Source: Paraburkholderia madseniana
GTDB lineage: Bacteria; Pseudomonadota; Gammaproteobacteria; Burkholderiales; Burkholderiaceae
DNA length: 64,000 bases
Assembly: GCF_009690905.1 (NCBI RefSeq)
Contig: NZ_VOSW01000018.1
Span: 46,995 to 110,994 of the forward strand
Direction: 5' to 3'
The number at the start of each line of letters is the position of its first letter. Within the stretch, counting starts at the first letter, position 1. Positions 37,357 through 45,973 of this stretch are shown piece after piece. The position numbers and the translations under genes are program-made. The notes under the pieces were generated by a model, which searched no databases, was not told the DNA's origin, and worked only from the letters and a program-made list of their open reading frames with translations.

Positions 37357-39687
37357 TCATGCGAGGCTCATCGCGCCGTGCGCATGGCGCGTTTCGCGAT
37401 TCAGCGCCGCCACGTCCACGATCAGCGCGACACTGCCGTCGCCGAGAATGGTTGCGGCGGAAATGCCGTGCACCTTGCGGTAATTCGTTTCCAGATTCTT
37501 CACGACCACCTGCTGCTGCCCCACCAGCTCGTCGATCAGCATCGCAAAGCGGCGCCCTTCGGTTTGCATGATGGTGACGATGCCTTGCGTCGGTTCCTGC
37601 TTGGCGTCGTCGACGGTGAATACTTCATGCAACGCGACGAGCGGCAGATATTCGCCGCGCACGCGCACCACGCGTTCGCCGTTGGCCACCGTGTAGATGT
37701 CCTCGGCACGCGGTTGCAGCGACTCCATCACGAAGTTCAGCGGCAGAATGAAGATCTCGTTGCCGACCTTGACCGACATGCCGTCGAGAATCGCCAGCGT
37801 GAGCGGCAGGACGATGCGCGTGGTGCTGCCCTTGCCCGCATGCGAGGTGATTTCCACGTGACCACCCATCGACTGGATGTTGCGCTTCACCACGTCCATG
37901 CCGACACCGCGGCCGGAGACGTCCGTGACCTGCTCCGCCGTCGAGAAGCCCGGCAGGAAAATCAGGTTCCAGACTTCTTCGTCGGACATCGTTTCGCTGA
38001 CCTGCATGCCCTGCTTCGCGGCCTTCGCGAGAATCTTGTCGCGGCGCAGACCGGCGCCGTCGTCGCTCACTTCGATGACGATGTTGCCGCCATGGTGTGC
38101 CGCCGACAACACCAACTGGCCGGTCGAATCCTTGCCCGCCGCACGCCGCGCTTCCACGGTTTCGATACCGTGGTCGAGACTGTTGCGCACGAGGTGAGTC
38201 AACGGATCGATAATCCGTTCAATGAGGCTCTTGTCGAGTTCGGTCGCCTGACCGAAGGTGACGAGTTCCACTTCCTTGCCGAGTTTCGCCGCCAGATCGC
38301 GCACCAGACGCGGGAAGCGGCTGAACACGTAATCCATCGGCATCATGCGGATCGACATCACCGCTTCCTGCAGATCGCGCGCGTTGCGCTCGAGTTGCGC
38401 CATGCCGTTGAAGAGCCGGTCGTGCAGCGCCGGATCGAACGTGCTGGTGGTCTCGGCCAACATCGCCTGCGTGATCACCAGTTCGCCGACCAGGTTGATT
38501 AGTTGATCGACCTTTTCGACGCCGACGCGAATCGAGCTGCCTTCCGCGCCGCCTGCCGCCGCGGCCGGCCGCGCTGCCTTGCGATCCTGTTCGGCGGTCG
38601 CCGTCGTGGTTGCTGCCACACCTGTTGCCACGCCTGCCGCCGGTGCGCTGCTCGCTGCTGCGGGTGCAGCCGCGGCGGGCGCCGGCGTAGTCGCTGGCGA
38701 CGCCGGCGCGTCGGATAGTCCGTGCGTGGAGGCGGCTTGAGCGGGCGCAGCGGTGTGGGCCGCCGGTGCCGACGATGCTGCCTGCTCCGCCTGGTGTGCT
38801 GGTGCCGTCTGTGCTGCTTGCGCCGGGGTCGAATCGGCAGCGTCGGGCGTTCCAGGTTCGCCTTGCTGCGTCTCGTCCGCCGGTGCGGCGCCGCGGCCGA
38901 TCGAGATCTGACTTTCGTCGATCACGAAACAGCACACGGCGATGATGTCGTCGGAGGTCACATCGGTCTGGAGCCACAGCGTCAGATCGCCGCCGCTCTT
39001 GACCTGCCCGACGATGTTGCCCAGGTTGCCGAGCTCTTCGGACAGCAGTTCCTGGTCCTTCTCACCTACGCCCCGTAGCGTAATTTTCAGATGGGGGCCG
39101 GCTGCATCACCGGTACCCGCGGCTTGTCCGGTCTGTGCCGGTTCGCCGTCAGTCCATTCACCCGCCGCCTGCACCGCCTGTTCGACGACGTGCTCGGGCG
39201 GGGTCCCGCCTTGTCCTGCTGTTTGTGCTTCTACTGATGCTACGGCTGCCACCGGTACGGCCGCTGCCGGTGCCGCGGCCGCTTCGGCGCCCAGGCGGCT
39301 TTCCGCATGCAACTGTTCGAGCTTCGCGCAGATCGCCTTGGCCACAGCCGTATCCGGCTCGGCGCTCGCACGGTAGTCGGCGAGCTGGCCCGACAACACG
39401 TCCTTGGTTTCGAGGAACGTGTCGATCATGTCCTTGCGCAGCACGAGTTCGTTATTGCGCGCGCGGTCGAGCAGCGATTCGAGAATGTGGGTGGTTTCCG
39501 TCAGTGCGGTAAAACCGAACGTCGCCGCGCCCCCCTTGATCGAATGCGCCGCGCGGAAAATCGCCGCGAGGTCTTCGGGGTCCGGGTGCGCGATATCCAG
39601 ATTGAGCAGCAACTGCTCCATCTGCGCGAGCAGTTCGTCCGCTTCGTCGAAGAAGGTCTGATAGAACTGAGTGATGTCGAGTGTCAT
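37357..39687 (-). CDS. cheA: Chemotaxis histidine kinase CheA
   Basis: CheA phosphorylates CheY and CheB. In the 776-residue product, P1 carries the phosphorylated His in FRAAHSIKGGAATFGF (about 45-60). A P2-like region (about 200-265) is followed by a long Ala/Pro/Thr/Gln-rich linker (about 265-380). P3 to P5 follow: LVGELVITQAMLAETTS, the ATPase blocks LVRNSLDHGIE, VSDDGAGL and VSGRGVGMDVVK, and the CheW-like C-terminus. The linkers make it longer than the 654-residue E. coli protein. Confidence 0.97.
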   Translation of the reverse strand: MTLDITQFYQTFFDEADELLAQMEQLLLNLDIAHPDPEDLAAIFRAAHSIKGGAATFGFTALTETTHILESLLDRARNNELVLRKDMIDTFLETKDVLSGQLADYRASAEPDTAVAKAICAKLEQLHAESRLGAEAAAAPAAAVPVAAVASVEAQTAGQGGTPPEHVVEQAVQAAGEWTDGEPAQTGQAAGTGDAAGPHLKITLRGVGEKDQELLSEELGNLGNIVGQVKSGGDLTLWLQTDVTSDDIIAVCCFVIDESQISIGRGAAPADETQQGEPGTPDAADSTPAQAAQTAPAHQAEQAASSAPAAHTAAPAQAASTHGLSDAPASPATTPAPAAAAPAAASSAPAAGVATGVAATTTATAEQDRKAARPAAAAGGAEGSSIRVGVEKVDQLINLVGELVITQAMLAETTSTFDPALHDRLFNGMAQLERNARDLQEAVMSIRMMPMDYVFSRFPRLVRDLAAKLGKEVELVTFGQATELDKSLIERIIDPLTHLVRNSLDHGIETVEARRAAGKDSTGQLVLSAAHHGGNIVIEVSDDGAGLRRDKILAKAAKQGMQVSETMSDEEVWNLIFLPGFSTAEQVTDVSGRGVGMDVVKRNIQSMGGHVEITSHAGKGSTTRIVLPLTLAILDGMSVKVGNEIFILPLNFVMESLQPRAEDIYTVANGERVVRVRGEYLPLVALHEVFTVDDAKQEPTQGIVTIMQTEGRRFAMLIDELVGQQQVVVKNLETNYRKVHGISAATILGDGSVALIVDVAALNRETRHAHGAMSLA

Positions 39688-39785
39688 GCCTGGGTCACCG
39701 CGAGAGTTCCTGTCTACGCTTGGGCTGTCGTGCCGCCGCGTCGAGAGCTTCTATAACTTGTGTAAAGGTGGCGCTTATGGGGCGC

Positions 39786-40163
39786 TCATGCGTTGTCCGA
39801 TTCGGCTAATGCCGCGACCAGTTCGGTCAACATGTCGGGGTCGAGCGGCTTTTCGATCCAGCCGGTTGCTCCCGCGGCCCGCGCCGCCGCCTTGAACGGC
39901 TCGCCCGATTCCGTCGTGAGGACGAGGATGGGCGTCGCCTGGTAAGCCGGATTGCCGCGCAGTTCCGTGATCAGATCGAGGCCGGTTTTGCCTGGCATGT
40001 GCTGGTCCGTCAGCACGAGGTCGAACGACATGGCAAGCGCGTTTTCGAGCCCTTCATTGCCGTCCGCCGCGAGCGTCACTTCATAGCCGGCCGTCGTCAG
40101 CGTTGCGGCGAGGATCTGCCGCATCGATGCCGAATCGTCGATTGCCAGGATGTGCCTGATCAT
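39786..40163 (-). CDS. CheY-like response regulator upstream of cheA
   Basis: This is a 125-residue single-receiver protein starting MIRHILAIDDSASMRQILAA. The phosphoryl Asp lies in LVLTDQHMPGKTGLDL, with VLTTES and the Lys of WIEKPLD. It differs clearly from the second CheY at the cheZ end. It may act as a phosphate sink or a second output; which role is not visible in the sequence. Confidence 0.93.
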   Translation of the reverse strand: MIRHILAIDDSASMRQILAATLTTAGYEVTLAADGNEGLENALAMSFDLVLTDQHMPGKTGLDLITELRGNPAYQATPILVLTTESGEPFKAAARAAGATGWIEKPLDPDMLTELVAALAESDNA

Positions 40164-40247
40164 GAAAACCTCGCTGCACTTACGCTATGGACCGGCCCGC
40201 CGTCCGCGCCACCTGGACGCATGGACCGGCCTGCCGATCGCTGTCTG

Positions 40248-41255
40248 TTACTGGGCCGCCGGCGCTACCGCCGGCACCTTCGGTGCAACCGTCACCGGTT
40301 GCGCAAGTCTTTGCAGCAGCGGCTTGGAGCCGGCCGCGTCGTCCGACAAGGTGGTCGTGGTGGAGTCGTCATGGTCAAGCGCCTCCTCCGACTTCCTGTT
40401 CAGCACGATGATGCTGATGCGGCGGTTTTCCGGGTCCATTGGGTCCGCCTTGTTCAGGTTCTGCGTCGACGCGAGGCCGAGCACGCGCATCACCTTCGCT
40501 TCGTCCATGCCGCCGGCGATCAGCTCGCGGCGCGACGCATTGGCGCGGTCCGCGGACAGTTCCCAGTTGCTGTAGCCCTTCTCGCCGCCCGCGTATTGCG
40601 CGGCGTCGGTGTGACCTTGCACGATGATGCGGTTCGGCACGTCGTTCAGCGTGTGGCCGATTTCGCGCAGGATGTCGCGCATGTATGGCTCAACCACGTC
40701 TTTCGCGGTCGCGAACATCGGCCGCTTCTGCGAGTCGACGATTTCGATGCGCAGGCCGGTCAACGTCGAGTCGATGCGGATCTGCTGCTTGAACTGGCGC
40801 AGCACCGGGTTCGCTTCGATCGCGGCCATCAGCTTGACCTGCAGATCGTGCAGACGGACCTGCTCGCGGCGTTCCAGCTCACCCTGCAACTGCTTGACCG
40901 AGTCGTCGTTGCTGTGGGAGACCGTGCGCTCGGCGCGATTGTTGGTGCCGTCGGTCGAGCGCGTCACGCCCTGTGCGTCGGTCGAAATGTCGCGGCCGCC
41001 GCCCTTCAGAATGCTCGAGTCCTCGGCGCTGCGATCGCCGCCCCACAGCGTGATCTTCAACGGCTGGTTGAAGTAATCGGCGATGCCCTTCAACTGCACG
41101 GTGGAAGCCGAACTCAGCAGCCACATCAGCAGGAAGAACGCCATCATCGCGGTCATGAAGTCCGCATACGCGAGCTTCCACGCGCCGCCGTGATGGCCTT
41201 TTTTGGCCGGCGCGGAGCGCTTGACGACAATGGCGCGGTCTTTGTCCTTGCTCAT
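40248..41255 (-). CDS. motB: Flagellar stator protein MotB
   Basis: MotB anchors the stator to peptidoglycan and carries the proton-binding Asp. The 335-residue product has a basic N-terminus, then LAYADFMTAMMAFFLLMWLL with the essential Asp, a plug/linker region, and a C-terminal OmpA-like domain (IIVQGHTDAAQYAGGEKGYS, NWELSADRANASRRELI). An Ala/Pro-rich tail ends the protein. The Met-rich helix after Asp is typical of proton-driven MotB. Confidence 0.97.
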   Translation of the reverse strand: MSKDKDRAIVVKRSAPAKKGHHGGAWKLAYADFMTAMMAFFLLMWLLSSASTVQLKGIADYFNQPLKITLWGGDRSAEDSSILKGGGRDISTDAQGVTRSTDGTNNRAERTVSHSNDDSVKQLQGELERREQVRLHDLQVKLMAAIEANPVLRQFKQQIRIDSTLTGLRIEIVDSQKRPMFATAKDVVEPYMRDILREIGHTLNDVPNRIIVQGHTDAAQYAGGEKGYSNWELSADRANASRRELIAGGMDEAKVMRVLGLASTQNLNKADPMDPENRRISIIVLNRKSEEALDHDDSTTTTLSDDAAGSKPLLQRLAQPVTVAPKVPAVAPAAQ

Positions 41256-41276
41256 CGAATCGGTTCCCGGCGCCCG

Positions 41277-42137
41277 TTACTTGGCTTTGACGCGGCGCAC
41301 GTGCTCTTCCAGCTCGGCGAACGACGGACGTTCAGTCGAGAAGAGCACCTTGCGGCCGAATTCGACGGCAATCGCCGGCGCATAGCCATTCAGGCTGGCG
41401 AGAATCGTCACCTTGATGCACTGGAACATCTTGGTCGACTCGGTCACGCGCTGTTCGGCGACGCTCGCGAGCGGTCCGATCAGCCCGTACGAAAGCAGAA
41501 TCCCGAGGAAAGTGCCGACCAGCGCCTGGGCGATCATTTCGCCGAGCACCGCGGGCGGCTTGTCGGCGGAGGCCATGGTGTGCACCACGCCCATCACCGC
41601 GGCCACGATCCCGAACGCCGGCATGGCGTCGCCGACTTTGTTCAGGGCGTGCGCGGGCGCCTCGCCTTCCTGGTGATGCGTTTCGATCTCCTCGTCCATC
41701 AGGCTTTCGATCTCGAACGCGTTCATGTTGCCGCCGACCATCAGACGCAGGTAGTCGGTCAGGAACTCGATGATGTGATGGTCTGCGAGGATCTTCGGAT
41801 ACTGCGTGAAGATCGGACTCTTCGACGGATCGTCGATGTCGGCTTCCAGCGTCAGCGTGCCTTCCTTGCGCGCCTTGGCCAGCAGGACGTAAAGGAGCGC
41901 CATCAGCTCCATGTACACGTCCTTGTTGTACTTGGCGCCCTTGAACAGGGTTGGAATGACGCGCAGCGTCGCCTTGATCGTCTTCATCCCGTTACCGAGA
42001 ATGAACGCGCCGACGCCAGCGCCGACAATCATCAGCACTTCGACGGGTTGCAGCAGCGCGCCAAGATGGCCGCCTTCCAGCGCGTAACCGCCGAAAACGG
42101 ACAGAAGCGTCACGAGTGTTCCCACGAAAATCAGCAC
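41277..42137 (-). CDS. motA: Flagellar stator protein MotA
   Basis: MotA makes torque against FliG. The 286-residue product has four membrane helices (MLIFVGTLVTLLSVFGGYAL, VLMIVGAGVGAFILGNG, then GIVAAVMGVVHTM and GTFLGILLSYGLIGPLA) and a large cytoplasmic loop with conserved Arg and Glu residues. The start is GTG with GAGGG upstream. It is the first gene of the motility/chemotaxis operon and has its own sigma-28 promoter. Confidence 0.97.
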   Translation of the reverse strand: MLIFVGTLVTLLSVFGGYALEGGHLGALLQPVEVLMIVGAGVGAFILGNGMKTIKATLRVIPTLFKGAKYNKDVYMELMALLYVLLAKARKEGTLTLEADIDDPSKSPIFTQYPKILADHHIIEFLTDYLRLMVGGNMNAFEIESLMDEEIETHHQEGEAPAHALNKVGDAMPAFGIVAAVMGVVHTMASADKPPAVLGEMIAQALVGTFLGILLSYGLIGPLASVAEQRVTESTKMFQCIKVTILASLNGYAPAIAVEFGRKVLFSTERPSFAELEEHVRRVKAK

Positions 42138-42182
42138 TGCCGAGCCCTCACAAAGAAGCGACGGTGACCGTCGTTAATCTGG

Positions 42183-42209
42183 TTTACGGCAACGGAGCAG
42201 AAAACTTTG
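42183..42209 (-). promoter_or_regulatory. Sigma-28 (FliA) promoter for the motA-cheZ operon
   Basis: On the minus strand: CAAAGTTT - 11 nt - GCCGTAAA, 7/8 and 6/8 to consensus with the exact spacer. The -10 end is 45 bases before the motA GTG. One promoter here could serve all eleven genes down to cheZ. Confidence 0.78.
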
Positions 42210-42255
42210 ACGGAAAAGCGGCTCGTCGCTCCGGTGTAAACCAGAGGCGGGTTAA

Positions 42256-42276
42256 ACCGGCCCGGCCGGGTCCGGT
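42256..42276 (-). terminator. GC-rich palindrome between flhC and motA
   Basis: ACCGGCCCGGCCGGGTCCGGT is a 21-base near-palindrome. On the minus strand it is followed by TTTAACCC. It lies about 100 bases past the flhC stop and before the motA promoter, a sensible place to end the flhDC transcript. Confidence 0.5.
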
Positions 42277-42375
42277 GTTGGTCGATCGGGCTGGAAGGCC
42301 CGCCGAATGAGGGTGTGGGCGTTGTAACGAGGTGCGCGCCGGGTTGCGAGCCATGGGCCGGCATCGCCCTGCGAC

Positions 42376-42936
42376 TCAAATTTGGAGCGCGGCGAGGCTT
42401 TCGCGGGCCCGGGCGTCGGCAAATTTCTTTGTCTTACCCGCGCGCGACGGCGGCTGGCACAGCCCGCAGACGAAGGCGTGCTGCGGATCGTGCGCATGCG
42501 CGACAAAATGTCCGCCGCACCGGCAACAGGCGGTCATTTGCAGCATTCTGGAGTCGAAGAACCGCACCAGCGTCCAGGCGCGCGTGAGACTGAGCACGGG
42601 CTCGTCGTCGTGCAACTGGACATGTTCCAGATAGAGCCGGTAGCTCTTCACAATCGACTGGATCGTCAGACAGCCGCCGTGGCCGGCCATGAAACGGTAG
42701 ATGTTGTAGAACAGCGATGAGTGAAAGTTCGGCTGCCAGGTCATGAACCAGTCGGTCGAAAACGGCAACATGCCCTTGGGCGGCGACACCCCTTTCAGCT
42801 CCTTATACAGCTTGATAAGCCGGTCGCGCGACAGGCTGGTTTCCGCCTCCAGCAATTGCAAACGCGCGCCGAGTTCGATCAGCTCGATGGCCAGGGTAAT
42901 TTCCCTGACTTCCTGCACAACACTTTTATATGCCAT
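42376..42936 (-). CDS. flhC: Flagellar master regulator subunit FlhC
   Basis: FlhC forms the FlhD4C2 activator that turns on middle flagellar genes. The 186-residue product has the family length. A zinc site is visible near the C-terminus: CCRCGGHFVAHAHDPQHAFV then CGLC. The block PFSTDWFMTWQPNFHSSLFY is conserved. It follows flhD by 51 bases. Confidence 0.96.
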   Translation of the reverse strand: MAYKSVVQEVREITLAIELIELGARLQLLEAETSLSRDRLIKLYKELKGVSPPKGMLPFSTDWFMTWQPNFHSSLFYNIYRFMAGHGGCLTIQSIVKSYRLYLEHVQLHDDEPVLSLTRAWTLVRFFDSRMLQMTACCRCGGHFVAHAHDPQHAFVCGLCQPPSRAGKTKKFADARARESLAALQI

Positions 42937-42987
42937 CCGCTCGCATTTCCCCCGTCCTGATCGCTTTATTTGAACTAAAAGCTGCCA

Positions 42988-43308
42988 TCAGCCGACTTGC
43001 TCGACTGGCTGGCTTGCCATCAGGATCGCGGAATGCGCCTGGGCCACGGCGCTGGATTTGCCTTTGTCCGCAAGGGCGGACAGCACGGCATGGTCATCGA
43101 AACGGAAACGGCACAACACCTGATTGGACGCCGCCAGCTTCACGGTCTGCGCCAAAGACAGATTGGCGAGCACGTCGGCCAACTGGTCCGAAATCCCCAT
43201 GCGAAACATGCCCATCGGCTTGTCTTCGCGCAGCAGACGCTGGGCGAGCAGGAGATAAGAAAGGTTGACTTCTCTGATCTCATTGAGCATTTCGCTTGTC
43301 GCGCTCAT
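42988..43308 (-). CDS. flhD: Flagellar master regulator subunit FlhD
   Basis: FlhD pairs with FlhC to activate flagellar operons. The 106-residue product (EMLNEIREVNLSYLLLAQRL, LREDKPMGMFRMGISDQLAD) is typical. GGGGGA lies just upstream of the ATG. The large upstream region with two palindromes is the likely target of global regulators. Confidence 0.96.
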   Translation of the reverse strand: MSATSEMLNEIREVNLSYLLLAQRLLREDKPMGMFRMGISDQLADVLANLSLAQTVKLAASNQVLCRFRFDDHAVLSALADKGKSSAVAQAHSAILMASQPVEQVG

Positions 43309-43461
43309 GATTCCCCCGGGTGTATCTGGCTGGTCAGGCCGTTACGGAAACGTTTGCTCGAACGCGCGCACTTAAACCGCACGAATCGGCTCGTTTCTGG
43401 TCTTGCGAGCATTGTGGCGAAAGGGGGAGCGGACGAAAATCGGACAGACACCCTGCCTGTT

Positions 43462-43479
43462 TGACGGATTAATCCGTCA
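43462..43479. promoter_or_regulatory. 18-bp perfect palindrome upstream of flhD
   Basis: TGACGGATTAATCCGTCA is a perfect 18-bp palindrome with no spacer, about 155 bases upstream of the flhD ATG. It looks like a dimeric regulator operator. Confidence 0.6.
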
Positions 43480-43483
43480 TTCG

Positions 43484-43502
43484 TGTAGGAATTTTTCCTA
43501 CA
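43484..43502. promoter_or_regulatory. Inverted repeat resembling a NarL/FixJ-family operator
   Basis: TGTAGGAATTTTTCCTACA has perfect 8-bp arms and a 3-base centre, only 4 bases from the previous palindrome. It resembles the RcsB box and the GacA box (TGTAAG-N6-CTTACA) in style, so a LuxR-type response regulator is a reasonable guess. Confidence 0.6.
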
Positions 43503-43603
43503 TGGAGGGGGCCAGAAAGAAGGCTGAAGCAGGCGAAGTGGCGCGCAGCTTGGGGCTGGCGATGCGTTTTGGTTAATTCTTCAGCAGAAATGTGAACCAA
43601 ATG

Positions 43604-43623
43604 GTGAGTCCTGAGTGACTCAC
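43604..43623. repeat. Inverted repeat upstream of flhD
   Basis: GTGAGTC - 6 nt - GACTCAC, perfect 7-bp arms, about 300 bases upstream of flhD. It could be a third operator or a short hairpin. Confidence 0.4.
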
Positions 43624-44013
43624 GATCCGCACCTTGCAGCGGTGAGGAAGAATTATAAGACGTTTTCACTTCTGCGCAACGCGCCTGGTGTAGGGGCGCG
43701 CTTCAGTCTCCGGGACCGCCCCTTGCTACTGTTCCTTCAGCGTCTGGATGCCCATCCAGTCGTGCTTGCCGATCATCGGGCCAGCCTCCTGCCGACCTGT
43801 AACGCATCATGTTTCGCGCTGTAACAACATTAAGTGTTTGAAAAATAACTCGAATTAGCGCGGCCGATCCTGATAATGACGCTAAGGGATTACCCGATGC
43901 AGGTTCGGAACACCCCCGGGCGGCGGCTTACCGCGCCCAACCGTCCGTCAGGCATTCGCTCCTCGCTCGACCCGAGCGCCGTTGTGCGAAGCCGTTTTGA
44001 ACAGGAGAAACGC

Positions 44014-45078
44014 ATGCGAATCGCACAAATTGCGCCGTTGTACGAAGCTGTCCCGCCGAAACTCTACGGTGGCACCGAACGCGTCGTCTCGTATCTGACC
44101 GAGGCCCTGGTCGATCTCGGCCACGACGTCACGCTGTTTGCGAGCGGCGACTCGGTCACCTCCGCGAACCTCGACGCCTGCTGGCCGCGTGCGCTGCGCC
44201 TCGACCCGACGATTCGCGATGCGCTGGCTCCGCATGTGCTGATGATGGAAAAGGTGCGCAAGGTCGCGCATGAGTTCGACGTGCTGCACTTTCACCTCGA
44301 CTACATGCCGTTCCCGCTCTTCACCACCATGGACACGCCGTTCGTGACAACGCTTCACGGCCGTCTGGACTTGCCGGAGCTGCAACCGGTGTTCGACGCG
44401 TTCTCGAATGTGCCGGTGGTGTCGATCTCGGATTCGCAGCGCGTGCCGCTGCCCCAGGCCAACTGGCTGAACACGATTTACCATGGTCTGCCGGAGCAAC
44501 TGCTCACGCCGCAGGCGCACAAGAAGCCGGAATACCTGGCGTTCCTCGGCCGTATCTGTCCGGAGAAGCGCGTCGATACAGCTATCAAGATCGCTGCACA
44601 AAGCGGTCTGCCGCTGAAGATCGCCGCCAAGGTGGACAAGGTCGACCAGGAATACTTCAAGAAGGAAATCGAACCGCTGCTCTCCATGGCGCACGTGGAG
44701 TTCGTCGGTGAGATCAACGAGGCGCAGAAGCCCGAGTTCCTGTCGGGCGCCAAGGCGCTGCTGTTCCCGATCGACTGGTCGGAGCCGTTCGGCCTCGTGA
44801 TGATCGAATCAATGGCGTGCGGCACGCCGGTGATCGCCTTCAACCGCGGTTCGGTACCGGAAGTGATCGACCACGGCGTGACCGGCTACATTGTCGAAGA
44901 CGTTCAAGGCGCGGTCGCCGCGCTGCAGCGTCTGGACGAACTGTCGCGCACCGAGATTCGCGCGCAGTTCGAACGCCGCTTCAGCTCGAAAACAATGGCT
45001 CAGAATTACGTTGACGGCTATTCGGCACTGATCGAAGCGACGCGCCGCCCAATGTTGCGCCGGGTAGCAGTGGGTTGA
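44014..45078 (+). CDS. Family 4 glycosyltransferase
   Basis: This is a retaining GT-B glycosyltransferase of 354 residues. The frame opens at 43876, but the ATG at 44014 (MRIAQIAPLYEAVPPKLYGG) has AGGAG about 6 bases upstream. The N-terminal domain keeps the PPKLYGGTERVVSYL glycine motif. The C-terminal domain has FLGRICPEKRVDTAI and the donor-binding EPFGLVMIESMACGTPVI. Acceptor and product are unknown. It is divergent from flhDC and followed by a hairpin. Confidence 0.9.
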   Translation: MRIAQIAPLYEAVPPKLYGGTERVVSYLTEALVDLGHDVTLFASGDSVTSANLDACWPRALRLDPTIRDALAPHVLMMEKVRKVAHEFDVLHFHLDYMPFPLFTTMDTPFVTTLHGRLDLPELQPVFDAFSNVPVVSISDSQRVPLPQANWLNTIYHGLPEQLLTPQAHKKPEYLAFLGRICPEKRVDTAIKIAAQSGLPLKIAAKVDKVDQEYFKKEIEPLLSMAHVEFVGEINEAQKPEFLSGAKALLFPIDWSEPFGLVMIESMACGTPVIAFNRGSVPEVIDHGVTGYIVEDVQGAVAALQRLDELSRTEIRAQFERRFSSKTMAQNYVDGYSALIEATRRPMLRRVAVG

Positions 45079-45086
45079 GCGACGTG

Positions 45087-45125
45087 CTTAAGCGACTGAG
45101 GTTTTTATCCGCTCAGCCGCTTAAG
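45087..45125 (+). terminator. Hairpin after the GT4 gene
   Basis: CTTAAGCGACTGAG pairs with CTCAGCCGCTTAAG (one mismatch in 14) across an 11-nt loop, just after the GT4 stop. The T-run is in the loop, not after the stem, so it may also act as an attenuating or processing structure. Confidence 0.6.
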
Positions 45126-45249
45126 TCGTGCTTCTGCCGCTTACGCCGTTTTCCCGCCGTTTTCCGATTCGCACGCCAATCACGAGTAAATTTGCCTGGT
45201 GAATCGTTTGCGCGAGCGGTTAGCTAGAGTTAACCCGCTTCTACTACGG

Positions 45250-45278
45250 AAAAGCCGCCTCTCAAGGGCGGCTTTTTT
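45250..45278. terminator. Rho-independent terminator
   Basis: AAAAGCCGCC - TCTCAAG - GGCGGCTTTTTT: perfect 10-bp stem with six T on the plus strand and four T on the minus strand. It can serve the H-NS-like gene (minus strand) and stop read-through from the GT4 side. Confidence 0.85.
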
Positions 45279-45380
45279 AATACAACCATGGATGCGCTTC
45301 CATCCAGGATTAGCGCGACGCGAATTAACAACCCGGTACCGATCAACCTTCAGTTGGCTTTCGCCCGGACCGCAGGGCAT

Positions 45381-45683
45381 TCAGACCGCGCCAATCAGAA
45401 AGCGTTCGCGATTCTTGCCGACAATCCACTTTGGCGGTTTGCCGCGTCCGCTCCAGGTATTGCCCGATTTCGGATCCTGGTACTTGGCCGGCAGCGGCGC
45501 CTTCTTCGGCGGGCGCCCACGCTTGGCGGCCACCGCAAAGCCGAGGTCTTGCGCGGTCAGACCGTATTCAGCGATCTTTTGGCGGATATCGGCGACAACA
45601 TTGTCGACTTCAGTACGCCGGGCTTCGTCTGCCTGTGCCTGCAATTTGGCAATCTGTGCCTTAAGGTCTGCATATTGAGACAT
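45381..45683 (-). CDS. H-NS-like nucleoid protein
   Basis: H-NS-family proteins silence A+T-rich DNA. The 100-residue product has an N-terminal coiled-coil (YADLKAQIAKLQAQADEARR) for oligomerisation, a basic linker with an AT-hook-like KRGRPPKKAP, and the C-terminal DNA-binding motif YQDPKSGNTWSGRGKPPKWI. The Burkholderia type is short, as here. AGGGGAG lies before the ATG. The upstream region is markedly A+T-rich. Confidence 0.93.
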   Translation of the reverse strand: MSQYADLKAQIAKLQAQADEARRTEVDNVVADIRQKIAEYGLTAQDLGFAVAAKRGRPPKKAPLPAKYQDPKSGNTWSGRGKPPKWIVGKNRERFLIGAV

Positions 45684-45973
45684 ATCGGTTCTCCCCTTTT
45701 TTAGAACTCATTCGCTCGCAGACTAGCTGCAATTATAAAAATTCGCAATGGACAATAATACCGATTTAGGAAGAAATCATCTGATAATTATTAAGCGTCG
45801 ATGAATTGTAAAACGAGATCTTTATCTGGTAATAATAGGTAAAGGCGACTCCACTTTGACAATTCTTGACACCTAATCCGGCTGTCTTTCCCTAGAATTG
45901 CGCGCTCAATGGCATGCACCTGCGCTTAGCACTCATGCCACTCCAAGCGTCAAACATTTTAGGATTACAAATC
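45684..45973. other. A+T-rich region between the H-NS-like gene and aqpZ
   Basis: The stretch 45720-45860 is much richer in A and T than the rest of the window (for example AATTATAAAAATTCG and ATAATTATTAAGCG). TTGACA occurs twice near 45860-45875, but no well-spaced -10 follows. It should hold the divergent promoters, and is a natural self-regulation site for an H-NS protein. Confidence 0.55.

Larger units (their letters stand above)
43309..44013. other. Long regulatory region upstream of flhDC and the divergent glycosyltransferase gene
   Basis: About 705 bp with no convincing gene. It contains three inverted repeats (43462-43479, 43484-43502, 43604-43623), relatively A+T-rich DNA around 43830-43860, and presumably the flhD promoter on the minus strand. 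Long leader regions are typical for flhDC because many regulators act there. I could not assign -35/-10 boxes with confidence. Confidence 0.6.
45079..45380. other. Intergenic region between the GT4 and H-NS-like genes
   Basis: About 302 bp between convergent genes. It contains two hairpins (45087-45125 and 45250-45278). The segment between them has no open frame of interest. A small RNA ending at the second terminator is possible but unsupported. Confidence 0.5.

Noticed and set aside
45126..45278. Possible small RNA ending at the terminator at 45250-45278
   Set aside because: No convincing promoter was found and the terminator is explained by the neighbouring H-NS-like gene.
45860..45900. 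Sigma-70 promoter for aqpZ built on TTGACA
   Set aside because: Two TTGACA boxes are present, but the nearest -10-like TAGAAT is about 21 bases away, too far for a firm call.
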